The position numbers and the translations under genes are program-made. This document shows positions 25,366 through 33,440 of a stretch of DNA of 64,000 bases, one piece after another. The DNA lies in NCBI RefSeq assembly GCF_003576595.1, contig NZ_NQOU01000002.1, forward strand, positions 558,001 through 622,000, given 5' to 3'. This DNA comes from Neopusillimonas maritima (lineage in GTDB: Bacteria; Pseudomonadota; Gammaproteobacteria; Burkholderiales; Burkholderiaceae_B). The notes beneath the pieces are model-generated. The model did not search any database. It worked only from the letters and a program-made list of their open reading frames with translations, and was not told the origin of the DNA. Every line of letters begins with the position of its first letter. Within the stretch, counting starts at the first letter, position 1.

Positions 25366-26380
25366 TAGCTTTCCTTGTTATTGAACGGTCGCCGCCGCGC
25401 AACGGGTTACGCCACTTACGCGGCAACGGTGGTTTGAACAAACGCCCAAATATGCCTTCAGGCATCACGACAACCGTGACAATAAACAGCACGCCCAGCG
25501 TCAGTAGCCAGTACGCACCTAGTGCGCTGGACAAAAGGCTTTCCACCCAACGCACCAGAATCACACCCAGAAAGGCAGCCATCAGCACGCCCCGGCCTCC
25601 CACGGCCACCCAAATCAGCACTTCCGTAGACAACGCCATCCCAATAACGGCAGGCGACACAAAACCAAACTGCGCGGTGAACAAAGCCCCTGCGTAACCC
25701 GCCATGGCACCCGAGAACGTAAAGGCCAGGACTTTGAAGTCGGTTGTTTTATAGCCAAACGACGCCGTTCGCACTTCATTGTTGCGGATACCCGCCAGCA
25801 CCGCCCCTAACGGCGAGCGCTGGACAAACAAAGCCACCAAATAAATCAGCAAGGCGGAAATGAGCACCACATAGAACATCTCGTTAGTCGTCATCATGTC
25901 GCCATCACGCCAGCCTGCAAATAGAGGCGGCACACCCAACAAACCGTCGAACCCGCCAATAAACTCAATACGCTGCGCCACAATCTCAACCACCACGGCT
26001 GCGCATAAGGTCACAATAGCAAAGAACGCACCCGACAAACCCCGACCCACAAACAGCAATTTGCCGAGAATATAGGCTGCTATGGCCGGCCCTACGGTTG
26101 CCAGCAGCAAGCCCATGATTTGCGAACCGCCAAACCACGTAAATTTTTCCAATGTGGTTAAGGCCATGAGGTACGCACCCAAACCAAAGAAAATGGCCTG
26201 GCCGAAACACAAAATACCCACCTGGCCCCAAATAAAAGCCAGGCTCATGGCCAAAATGCCGTAGGTAAGATATTGGCCGAACTGACTCACCGTCCATTCG
26301 TCCAGCGCCAGCGGTGCCAAGAACAACAGCACCCACACCAGCACAGTTAAATTAACGCCTAAAAATCCTTGCTTATTCAT
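25358..26380 (-). CDS. ABC permease, LivM/UrtC type
   Basis: ATG 26380 is preferred: it follows the livH-type stop by one base and has GGAAG upstream. This gives 340 residues. The protein is highly hydrophobic, with WGQVGILCFGQAIFFGLGAY (the conserved LivM/UrtC region), NEVRTASFGYKTTDFKVLAF and GGRGVLMAAFLGVILVRWVE. It pairs with the permease at 26382-27236. The first 35 codons of the longer open frame are rejected because they are arginine-rich and lie inside the upstream gene. Confidence 0.92.
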   Translation of the reverse strand: MNKQGFLGVNLTVLVWVLLFLAPLALDEWTVSQFGQYLTYGILAMSLAFIWGQVGILCFGQAIFFGLGAYLMALTTLEKFTWFGGSQIMGLLLATVGPAIAAYILGKLLFVGRGLSGAFFAIVTLCAAVVVEIVAQRIEFIGGFDGLLGVPPLFAGWRDGDMMTTNEMFYVVLISALLIYLVALFVQRSPLGAVLAGIRNNEVRTASFGYKTTDFKVLAFTFSGAMAGYAGALFTAQFGFVSPAVIGMALSTEVLIWVAVGGRGVLMAAFLGVILVRWVESLLSSALGAYWLLTLGVLFIVTVVVMPEGIFGRLFKPPLPRKWRNPLRGGDRSITRKANA

Positions 26381-26381
26381 A

Positions 26382-27236
26382 TCAACGCTTCCGGGTAATG
26401 AGGCCTTCCGGGAAAAGGCGAATAAGGACAATAGCCAGAATGAACACAGCCACCTGCGCCGCCACCTGGGTATCAATAGAGGCAATCACCGTATTGGTGG
26501 AGCCGATTAGGCCTACACCCAGCACGACCCCCATAAGATGCGCCACCCCACCCACCATAATGGCCAGGAACGCCGGGATCAGAAAGCCGCCGCCCATTTG
26601 CGGATCAACACTCATGATGGGAGCCATAACCGCACCCGCAAAACCGGCCAACGCAGCGCCGAAAGCGAACGTCCAGCGGTCCATACTGCGCGTGTTCAAA
26701 CCCAGCGAGGCCGCCATAGGACGATTAGCAATCACACCTCGCACCGCCAGGCCCAAGTGTGTGCGATAAAACACAATGAACACGGCCAGGGTCACCAGCA
26801 AGGCCATGCCCATAATGAATAAGCGCATCGACGGATACACCACACCCAAAATATTCACAGGCTCGGGAATGGGGTTCACAATACTTTGTGACGTGGGCCC
26901 AAAACCAATCACAATGGCTTGTTTGATGACAATCGACAAACCCCACGTGGCCAAAATGGTATCGATAAAGCGGTGATAAACATGTCGGATCACAAGCTGC
27001 TCAATCACTATGCCGATGACCGCCAGAAAAAGCGGTGCCAGAATAAGTGACAACCAGTAAGGCATCTCCATCGCCTGAACGGCCAACACGGTGTAAGCAC
27101 CCAACAGAAAAAATTCACCGTGCGCCATATTAATGACATTCATCAGGCCAAAAATCACCACCAGCCCCAACGCCACCAACAGCAGGCTTAGGGAATAGCT
27201 CAGGGTGTCCAGGCCCAGTTCAATTGCAAATTCCAT
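26382..27236 (-). CDS. ABC permease, LivH/UrtB type
   Basis: The 284-residue protein contains FGLMNVINMAHGEFFLLGAY, the LivH/UrtB motif, GFGPTSQSIVNPIPEPVNIL, and MVGGVAHLMGVVLGVGLIGS near the C-terminus. It has about eight membrane helices. It lies between the LivF-type ATPase and the LivM-type permease in the operon. Features such as MAASLGLNTRSMDRWTFAFG are common in urea/amide importers of this family. Confidence 0.93.
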   Translation of the reverse strand: MEFAIELGLDTLSYSLSLLLVALGLVVIFGLMNVINMAHGEFFLLGAYTVLAVQAMEMPYWLSLILAPLFLAVIGIVIEQLVIRHVYHRFIDTILATWGLSIVIKQAIVIGFGPTSQSIVNPIPEPVNILGVVYPSMRLFIMGMALLVTLAVFIVFYRTHLGLAVRGVIANRPMAASLGLNTRSMDRWTFAFGAALAGFAGAVMAPIMSVDPQMGGGFLIPAFLAIMVGGVAHLMGVVLGVGLIGSTNTVIASIDTQVAAQVAVFILAIVLIRLFPEGLITRKR

Positions 27237-27254
27237 TTATTGCTCCATAGAAAC

Positions 27255-27962
27255 CTAGACCGCCAAGTACTTGTGAATGGGCACCGGGTCATCCCTCAGC
27301 GCCTGTACTTCGTCTGTTTCATAAACCACCTGACCGTTTTCCATGAACAGGCAACGTTGCGCCATGCCCAGTACCAGCTCCATATTTTGCTCAACCAACA
27401 AAATGGTGAGGCCTTGCTCTTTGGCAATGTCACTTAATACCCGGCCGATATCCTGCACAATCGAAGGCTGAATCCCTTCCGACGGCTCATCAAGAAGCAG
27501 CAGCTGGGGCTTGGCAATTAAGGCCCGCACAATGGCCAACTGTTGTTGTTGCCCACCGGAAAAACTACCCGCGCGCTGAGTACGGCGCTCACGCAAAATG
27601 GGGAACAGGTCAAAGGCCCAGTCGGGAATCTCCTTCGACTTACCTGGGTGCCCCAGCAAACCCATACGCAAATTTTCTTCCACGGTGAAATCGGAAAAAA
27701 TATCGCGCCCCTGAGGTACGTAACCCATTCCCATGCGCGCAATTTCATACGGTTTTTTGCCGGCCAACTCCTGACCGTCGAACAACATGGAACCTTGGGA
27801 AATGGCCACGTGGCCCATCAGGGCTTTCAAGAAAGTGGTTTTGCCCATACCGTTACGGCCCAACAATGCCACGACCTCGCCCTTTTTCATCTCCATGGAG
27901 AATCCATCGAGCACCCGACTGCCGGCCAAGTAGCCCGCAATCACGTTTTCAACCTTCAACAT
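27255..27962 (-). CDS. ABC transporter ATP-binding protein, LivF/UrtE type
   Basis: The 235-residue ATPase has Walker A GRNGMGKTTFLKALMG, QGRDIFSDFTVEENLRMGLL, signature FSGGQQQQLAIVRAL, Walker B LLLLDEPSEGIQPSIV and LLVEQNMELVLGMAQR. DEPSEGIQPSIVQDI is typical of urea-type (UrtE) ATPases and less so of amino-acid LivF. Its start overlaps the upstream ATPase stop (TAATG). It ends 18 bases before the LivH-type permease. Confidence 0.93.
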   Translation of the reverse strand: MLKVENVIAGYLAGSRVLDGFSMEMKKGEVVALLGRNGMGKTTFLKALMGHVAISQGSMLFDGQELAGKKPYEIARMGMGYVPQGRDIFSDFTVEENLRMGLLGHPGKSKEIPDWAFDLFPILRERRTQRAGSFSGGQQQQLAIVRALIAKPQLLLLDEPSEGIQPSIVQDIGRVLSDIAKEQGLTILLVEQNMELVLGMAQRCLFMENGQVVYETDEVQALRDDPVPIHKYLAV

Positions 27963-28696
27963 TACGCGCTTCCTCCAAGGTACGCCGCCACGACTTCGGG
28001 GTCATTCTGAATATCGTCCAACGACCCTTCACGCACAATCCGACCACGCAGCATCACCACCAAGCGGCAATCCAACGCCCGCACGAAGCTCATATCGTGT
28101 TCAATCACCAACACGGTTTTCCCGTACTCCGTTTGCAAGCGACGCACCAACTCCGCTGTTTTCTGCGTTTCGGGAACGGACATCCCTGCCGTGGGTTCGT
28201 CGAGCATAATGAGGTCGGCGTCGTACGCCAGCAACATGGCAATTTCCAACCACTGCTTTTCCCCATGCGCCAAGGTTTCCACTTTATCGGTGGCTTTATC
28301 GGTTAAGCCGCACAGATCAAGCAGTTCGGCCAATCGCTCGGTGGGACTGGAAAACAAGGTTGACATCACCCCCGCTTTGCCGCCCTGACCGGCCAACGGA
28401 ATCATCAGGTTTTCCACCACACTGAGTTCAGGGTAAACACCCGGAATTTGAAATTTACGTGAAATCCCGCGGCGCGCCACCAGATACGCCGGCATGCCGG
28501 TTACCTCGGTGCCGTTCAAAAACACCTGCCCCTCTTCAGGTCGCAAGTTCCCGGTAATAATGTTGAACAGCGTCGTTTTGCCACAGCCGTTCGGCCCAAT
28601 AATGCAATTAACGGTACCCGGCTGCACGGTCAACGAGAGGCCATGCAGCACGGTGATACCGCCAAAGCGCTTCACCACAGATTTAACTTCCAGCAT
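27962..28696 (-). CDS. ABC transporter ATP-binding protein, LivG/UrtD type
   Basis: The 244-residue ATPase has Walker A GPNGCGKTTLFNIITG, RRGISRKFQIPGVYPELSVV, a variant signature (LAHGEKQWLEIAMLL), Walker B LIMLDEPTAGMSVPET and IEHDMSFVRALDCRLV. The LAHGEKQWLEI signature and FQIPGVY segment are characteristic of UrtD-like subunits. It follows the binding-protein gene by 33 bases. Confidence 0.93.
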   Translation of the reverse strand: MLEVKSVVKRFGGITVLHGLSLTVQPGTVNCIIGPNGCGKTTLFNIITGNLRPEEGQVFLNGTEVTGMPAYLVARRGISRKFQIPGVYPELSVVENLMIPLAGQGGKAGVMSTLFSSPTERLAELLDLCGLTDKATDKVETLAHGEKQWLEIAMLLAYDADLIMLDEPTAGMSVPETQKTAELVRRLQTEYGKTVLVIEHDMSFVRALDCRLVVMLRGRIVREGSLDDIQNDPEVVAAYLGGSA

Positions 28697-28729
28697 GCCG
28701 CCCCCTCGTTACCCGACAACACATCACTT

Positions 28730-29938
28730 TCAGGCTGCGCATTGCTGTGAAGCTTTAATCAGCCCCATATCTTCCAGAACCTGCATCTTGCCGCCCTGCG
28801 CTTGCGCAATGAGGATGTTCAGGTCAGCATGACGATCACTTTCGCGCAGGGTGACTTTGCCATTGCCTGACATCAGAGTCTGGCCTACGATGGCATCGGT
28901 AATGGCTTCCTTGTCGGCCGAATTCGCTTTCTTGATCGCCTCAATGTAAAACTGGGTCATGGTGTAGTGCGCATCCACCGTGTTACTCACGATGGCGTCT
29001 TCACCGAAACGATCACGCACTTTCCTAACCAAGGCTTTTGCTTCCGGCTTGTCGAGTGCTTCAGTAAAGTTACATACGGTGTAAATACCTTCGGACTCAT
29101 TCGGCGTTAGGCCGGCCAAATAGTTTTCACTGAAACCGAAGAAAGCCACTTTCACTTTGTCTTGCAGACCCGCGGCGGCGAACTGTTTAATGAATGTCAC
29201 CGCGTCGGCGCCCACAATCGACATCACCACTACATCGGCACCCGAAGACTCTATTTTGCGCAAGGTGCTGGTGTAGTCTTTCACACCCCAGGGCGTGTAT
29301 TCTTCCGCCACCACTTTCGACCCCTTCTCAGCCGCCACTTTGCCAATGGCTTCGTTGATTTTGCGCGGCCATACGTAGTCGCTGCCAATCAGGAACATAT
29401 TCTTACCCACGTTCTCGGCCAGGTACGGAATGAAAGTGCTTACCCACTGGTCAGGCACCGAACTGTACAGCGTGACGTAGCGGCTGCATGTGCCTCCTTC
29501 GTAATCGGTGGCATAGAGCAAGGGCGTTTTGTAGCGTTCCACCAGTGGCTGAATCGCATCCCGTTCGGCGCTCGTCACGGGTCCGATGATGGCATTCACG
29601 CGATAACGGCGAATCAACTCATTGGTACGCTCCACCGCGGTTTTGGGGTCGGTTTTGGTATCGGCGCGAATCATCTCAAACATGCGGCCGCCCAGAATGC
29701 CGCCCGACTCATTCACTTCCTCGAGCGCCAGGCGCGTTGCCTGACCTCCTTGTGCTCCCAATGCTTCCAGGCCACCGGAAAACGGCTGCAAAATGCCAAC
29801 CTTAATGGCCTCTTCGGCACGGGACAATGTCGGCAAACCAACCAGGCCTGCGCCCATTAAACCGGCCGAGGCCAACATCATGGAACGCCGGCGAGGGCTA
29901 ACAAGGAAAGAACGGGTAAGGGTGTGTTTGTTACTCAT
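28730..29938 (-). CDS. Amide/urea-type substrate-binding protein of ABC transporter
   Basis: I chose ATG 29938 with AAGGAG six bases upstream, giving 402 residues. A signal sequence with a basic leader (SPRRRSMMLASAGLMGAGLV) precedes IKVGILQPFSGGLEALGAQG. The segments YEGGTCSRYVTLYSSVPDQW and NMFLIGSDYVWPRKINEAIG match the amide/urea-binding branch of the Liv-type proteins (AmiC/FmdD/UrtA-like). The ligand is probably a small amide or ureide, fitting the two amidohydrolase-type genes that flank the transporter. The Arg-Arg-Arg leader may be a Tat signal. Confidence 0.92.
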   Translation of the reverse strand: MSNKHTLTRSFLVSPRRRSMMLASAGLMGAGLVGLPTLSRAEEAIKVGILQPFSGGLEALGAQGGQATRLALEEVNESGGILGGRMFEMIRADTKTDPKTAVERTNELIRRYRVNAIIGPVTSAERDAIQPLVERYKTPLLYATDYEGGTCSRYVTLYSSVPDQWVSTFIPYLAENVGKNMFLIGSDYVWPRKINEAIGKVAAEKGSKVVAEEYTPWGVKDYTSTLRKIESSGADVVVMSIVGADAVTFIKQFAAAGLQDKVKVAFFGFSENYLAGLTPNESEGIYTVCNFTEALDKPEAKALVRKVRDRFGEDAIVSNTVDAHYTMTQFYIEAIKKANSADKEAITDAIVGQTLMSGNGKVTLRESDRHADLNILIAQAQGGKMQVLEDMGLIKASQQCAA

Positions 29939-29978
29939 GTGTTGCTCCTTCACTTTTGTAGATCGCGCCTGAGCGCAT

Positions 29979-30620
29979 TTATTGGCATTCCACCAAACGC
30001 AATTCACTGCCTTGCTTTAACGACTGAATAACGGAATCGGATCGCGACACAACACCGAAATGAGTGGCGATGTCATATAAAGAGGAAGCTTGTTCTCGCG
30101 GTCCGGTTGCGGCAACGCCGTCTTCAACCACGACCACGCGATACCCCAGGAAAAAAGCATCGTGAACAGTTGAACGCACGCAGATATTAGTCACTACGCC
30201 CATCACAACCAGTGTGTCGACGCCCAGATCCTTTAGCGTCAAATCCAGGTCGGTATTGAAAAAGCCCGAAAAACGGCGCTTGGTTACGTAATGGTCTTGC
30301 GGCTTTTGCTCTAGCTCATCCACGATGGCCGAACCCCATTCGCCTTCCATGCAGTGCGGAGTACGTTTCAAAAACTCACGATCGCACTTCATACCGTGAC
30401 GGTGCTTATCCTGGATATGCACCACCGGCACATCCACTTCCCGCGCGGCTCTCATCACCGCATTCTGCGGTGGATAGAGCACGTCAGCCCCGGGCAACAT
30501 CATGGCGCCGCCCGCCGTACAGAAATCATTAATCATGTCAATTACCAACACGGCCGTACGGGAGGCGTCCAGAGCAATAATTTCATCAGACTGACGATGT
30601 TCGGAAAAAGATGAAGTCAT
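29979..30620 (-). CDS. Isochorismatase-fold cysteine hydrolase, second copy
   Basis: The 213-residue protein has Asp28 in VLVIDMINDF, the catalytic Lys in VTKRRFSGFFNTDL, and Cys in VMGVVTNICVRSTVHDAFFL. The KRRFSGFFNTDLDL and TNICVRSTVHDA blocks are like those of ureidoacrylate, biuret and N-carbamoyl hydrolases, so a carbamoyl or amide substrate is likely. It lies between the TetR gene and the binding-protein gene, probably in one operon. It differs substantially from the copy at 24688, so the two may act on successive intermediates. Confidence 0.9.
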   Translation of the reverse strand: MTSSFSEHRQSDEIIALDASRTAVLVIDMINDFCTAGGAMMLPGADVLYPPQNAVMRAAREVDVPVVHIQDKHRHGMKCDREFLKRTPHCMEGEWGSAIVDELEQKPQDHYVTKRRFSGFFNTDLDLTLKDLGVDTLVVMGVVTNICVRSTVHDAFFLGYRVVVVEDGVAATGPREQASSLYDIATHFGVVSRSDSVIQSLKQGSELRLVECQ

Positions 30621-30652
30621 ACGGAAATCCTGCGCAATAACAAATGAATGAA

Positions 30653-31411
30653 TCAGAAAGAGGGGGCGCCGACTGACGCCGACTGCCCCGCATCGATAGG
30701 TGACGCCTTGCGCGCATCGGTCTGACTGGTCTGCTTAACCGACCGCAAAGTCACGTCGGTAATGAACGCTTTCCAGTGCGCCAGGTTTTCGGCCGAACGC
30801 AAATCCACATTCAGAAACGCGCTAAGCGTAAAACGGTTGGACAAATAGAAATAGCCGAGCGCCGCAATCTCGATATAAAGGTCGCGTGCACTGATGTCAT
30901 TACGAAACAAGCCTTTCTTGACCCCGGCGACCAACACCTGATCCAGCACCTGGACCGCCGGTGACGACAACTTGGACACCCGGGCGGATTTCTTAATATG
31001 CTTACCCTGCTGCAAGTTCTCGCTGTTGAGCAGCGTCATCATTTCCGGGTGATCAAGGTAGTACTGCCAAACAAAATGCACCACGGTGGTCAACGCCTTT
31101 TCCGGGTCGTTCAGGTCGAACTCCAGTTCCGCCTCTGCCTCGTTCATACGGGCGTAAGCAATTTCAAGCACCTCAACAAACAAGCGCTCTTTACTGCCGA
31201 AGTAGTAATAAATCATGCGGTCGTGCGTGCGCGACAACCTCGAGATTTGCTCGATTTTGCCGCCCGCAAAGCCGTGGCGGGAAAATACACGGGTGGCGGC
31301 GCGCAAAATGGCGTCGCGCGTTTTCTGAGCGCGCGCCTGGCCGACAACGGCAACCGGCGCCGTGGTTTTGCGCCGAGTGCGCGGGGAAGTTTTACTGCTG
31401 CTTGTTGCCAT
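30653..31411 (-). CDS. TetR family regulator, paralogue of the one at 15575-16291
   Basis: The 252-residue protein has a basic leader (TSPRTRRKTTAPVAVVGQAR), the helix-turn-helix AATRVFSRHGFAGGKIEQIS followed by THDRMIYYYFGSKERLF, and the C-terminal blocks WQYYLDHPEMMTLLNSENLQ and YFYLSNRFTLSAFLNVDL. These match the TetR paralogue beside the Rieske oxygenase. It is divergent from the ferredoxin gene and lies 32 bases upstream of the hydrolase-transporter operon, so it could control both directions. The C-terminal tail (SQTDARKASPIDAGQSASVG) is probably disordered. Confidence 0.9.
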   Translation of the reverse strand: MATSSSKTSPRTRRKTTAPVAVVGQARAQKTRDAILRAATRVFSRHGFAGGKIEQISRLSRTHDRMIYYYFGSKERLFVEVLEIAYARMNEAEAELEFDLNDPEKALTTVVHFVWQYYLDHPEMMTLLNSENLQQGKHIKKSARVSKLSSPAVQVLDQVLVAGVKKGLFRNDISARDLYIEIAALGYFYLSNRFTLSAFLNVDLRSAENLAHWKAFITDVTLRSVKQTSQTDARKASPIDAGQSASVGAPSF

Positions 31412-31458
31412 GGCGCCATTCAGAAACTATGATTGAGGCCATTCTGGGGGCATAAATA

Positions 31459-31497
31459 AATGTAGTCAATTCCGAATAATTTGGTATTTACTACATT
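31459..31497. promoter_or_regulatory. Paired inverted half-sites, candidate TetR operator
   Basis: AATGTAGT (31459-31466) and ACTACATT (31490-31497) are exact inverted copies, centred about three helical turns apart. CATAAA and TTTATG lie outside them. The region separates the TetR gene from the divergent ferredoxin gene. ACTACATT matches the half-site found before the paralogous TetR gene at 15575. Confidence 0.5.
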
Positions 31498-31556
31498 AAA
31501 TTTATGCCGTAATATGTGGAAAATTTTTGTGTTCACTCACACCATAGGTTTAAAAG

Positions 31557-31880
31557 ATGACGCACGTCGTAACCGAGTCCTGTATTAAGTGCCGCTATAC
31601 TGATTGTGTCGATGTCTGTCCGGTCGACTGTTTTCATATTGGCCCCAATTTTCTGGTAATTGATCCCGACGAGTGCATCGATTGCGCCGTCTGTGTGCCA
31701 GAGTGCCCGGTTGAAGCTATTTTTGCGGAAGAGGATCTGCCTCAGGATCAACTCGATTTCATTCGCATCAATGCCGAACTGGCACCTGAATGGGAGGTCA
31801 TTGATTCCAGTATCGGCTCGCTGCCAGACGCCGAGGAGTGGAAAGACAAACCCAATAAACGCGAGTTGCTCGAGCGCTAA
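31557..31880 (+). CDS. fdxA: 7Fe ferredoxin (FdxA type)
   Basis: The 107-residue protein has Cys9-x2-Cys12-x4-Cys17-x3-Cys21-Pro with Cys25, and Cys40-x2-Cys43-x2-Cys46-x3-Cys50-Pro. This is the pattern of ferredoxins with one 3Fe-4S and one 4Fe-4S cluster. The C-terminal extension ([20 protein letters not shown]) is standard for FdxA. Such proteins carry single electrons at low potential in the cytoplasm. Its place beside an island encoding a 6-hydroxynicotinate reductase-like enzyme, whose family uses ferredoxin, suggests it is the electron donor. The aldehyde dehydrogenase gene follows after 65 bases. Confidence 0.95.
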   Translation: MTHVVTESCIKCRYTDCVDVCPVDCFHIGPNFLVIDPDECIDCAVCVPECPVEAIFAEEDLPQDQLDFIRINAELAPEWEVIDSSIGSLPDAEEWKDKPNKRELLER

Positions 31881-31945
31881 ACGTCGGCCCTGAACACCGG
31901 CGTGTCACTCGTTTCAAGTGATCGCGACGTTAAACAGGACGCACA

Positions 31946-33376
31946 ATGCATAAAAACTGGATTGCCGGCGAATGGGTCGGCTCATCAAACGTTCAAAAAA
32001 ATCTCAACCCATCGAATCTGAACGATGTGGTGGGTGAATATGTTCGCGCCTCGGCCGAGCAGGTTGAAACCGCCATCGAGGCGGCGCAACATGCGTGGCC
32101 CGCCTGGTCACTCAGCACTCCGCAACAGCGTTTCGACGCGCTCGACGCCATCGGCTCGGAAATTCTGGCACGCAAGAATGAACTGGGCGAACTGCTGGCG
32201 CGCGAAGAAGGCAAAACCTTGCCTGAAGCCATTGGCGAAGCAGCCCGCGCGGGGCAAATTTTCAAGTTTTTTGCCGGTGAAGTACTGCGCACGGGCGGCG
32301 AATCACTCCCCTCTGTGCGACCCGGCCTGCAAGTGGAAATTTCCCGTGAGCCGCTGGGCGTGGTGGGCATTATTACGCCGTGGAACTTTCCTGTTGCTAT
32401 TCCGGCCTGGAAAATCGCCCCGGCGCTGGCTTACGGCAATTGCGTTGTCTTCAAACCAGCCGATCTGGTTCCGGGTTCCGCCTGGGCGCTGGCCGAAATT
32501 ATCAGCCGCAGCGGGCTACCTGCAGGCGTATTCAATTTAGTAATGGGCCGTGGTTCGGTTGTGGGCGCCGCCATGGTGGAAGACCCCCGCATTAACGCTA
32601 TTACCTTCACCGGCTCGGTGGGTACCGGGCGCAACCTGTTGAACCAGGCGGCCGAACGGCAGAAAAAGGTACAGCTGGAATTAGGCGGCAAAAACCCGCT
32701 GGTGGTTCTGAATGACGCCGATATGGAAACCGCGCTCGACGTGGCCATTCAAGGTGCATTCTATTCAACCGGCCAGCGCTGCACCGCCAGCAGCCGCATT
32801 ATTGTGGAACAAGGCATTTACGACTCGTTCACCCAAGAACTGGCCAAACGCACAGCAGCCTTGCGCGTGGGTGATGCACTGAACCCGGACACGCAAATTG
32901 GCCCTGTGGCCGATGAGTCGCAACTGGAACAAGACCTGGATTACGTGCGCGTTGGCCAGGAGGAAGGTGCCGCCTTGCTGTGTGGCGGTGAACGTGTGGA
33001 ACGCGACACACCCGGCTATTACTTCACCCCTGCTGTATTGGCCAATGCCACCAACGATATGCGCTCGTCTCGCGAAGAGATTTTCGGGCCGGTGGCCAGC
33101 GTGATCAAAGCCGACGACTACGACCATGCGCTGGCCTTGGCCAACGACACGGAGTTCGGCTTAAGTTCGGGTATTTGCACCACCTCGCTAAAACACGCCA
33201 GCCATTTCAAACGTCATATCCAAGCAGGCATGGTCATGGTGAATGTACCCACTGCCGGGGTCGATTACCATGTGCCGTTCGGCGGCCGTAAAGGTTCCAG
33301 CTACGGGCCTCGCGAGCAAGGCCGCTACGCCCAGGAGTTTTTCACGATTGTAAAAACGGCCTATACCAAGGCCTGA
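31946..33376 (+). CDS. Aldehyde dehydrogenase, ketoglutarate-semialdehyde type
   Basis: The 476-residue enzyme has the NAD-binding GSVGTGRNLL, general-base Glu245 in QLELGGKNPLVVL, and nucleophile Cys279 in STGQRCTASSRI. WNFPVAIPAWKIAPALAYGN and EEIFGPVASVIKADDYDHAL are standard. The GQRCTASSR form is typical of alpha-ketoglutaric semialdehyde dehydrogenases. In a reductive nicotinate-type route it could oxidise formylglutarate or a related semialdehyde; that substrate is inferred. It is transcribed with the ferredoxin and ends at a strong terminator. Confidence 0.93.
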   Translation: MHKNWIAGEWVGSSNVQKNLNPSNLNDVVGEYVRASAEQVETAIEAAQHAWPAWSLSTPQQRFDALDAIGSEILARKNELGELLAREEGKTLPEAIGEAARAGQIFKFFAGEVLRTGGESLPSVRPGLQVEISREPLGVVGIITPWNFPVAIPAWKIAPALAYGNCVVFKPADLVPGSAWALAEIISRSGLPAGVFNLVMGRGSVVGAAMVEDPRINAITFTGSVGTGRNLLNQAAERQKKVQLELGGKNPLVVLNDADMETALDVAIQGAFYSTGQRCTASSRIIVEQGIYDSFTQELAKRTAALRVGDALNPDTQIGPVADESQLEQDLDYVRVGQEEGAALLCGGERVERDTPGYYFTPAVLANATNDMRSSREEIFGPVASVIKADDYDHALALANDTEFGLSSGICTTSLKHASHFKRHIQAGMVMVNVPTAGVDYHVPFGGRKGSSYGPREQGRYAQEFFTIVKTAYTKA

Positions 33377-33401
33377 AATACCGCGATGCCTCCGGTATGT
33401 T

Positions 33402-33440
33402 CGCCCGCTTCAGCCCAGGCTGGAACGGGCGATTTTTTTT
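33402..33440 (+). terminator. Rho-independent terminator after the aldehyde dehydrogenase gene
   Basis: CGCCCG with TTCAGCC pairs with GGCTGGAA and CGGGCG to form a long GC-rich stem. It is followed directly by eight T residues (33433-33440). It lies 25 bases after the stop codon and is placed to end the ferredoxin-dehydrogenase transcript. Confidence 0.85.
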
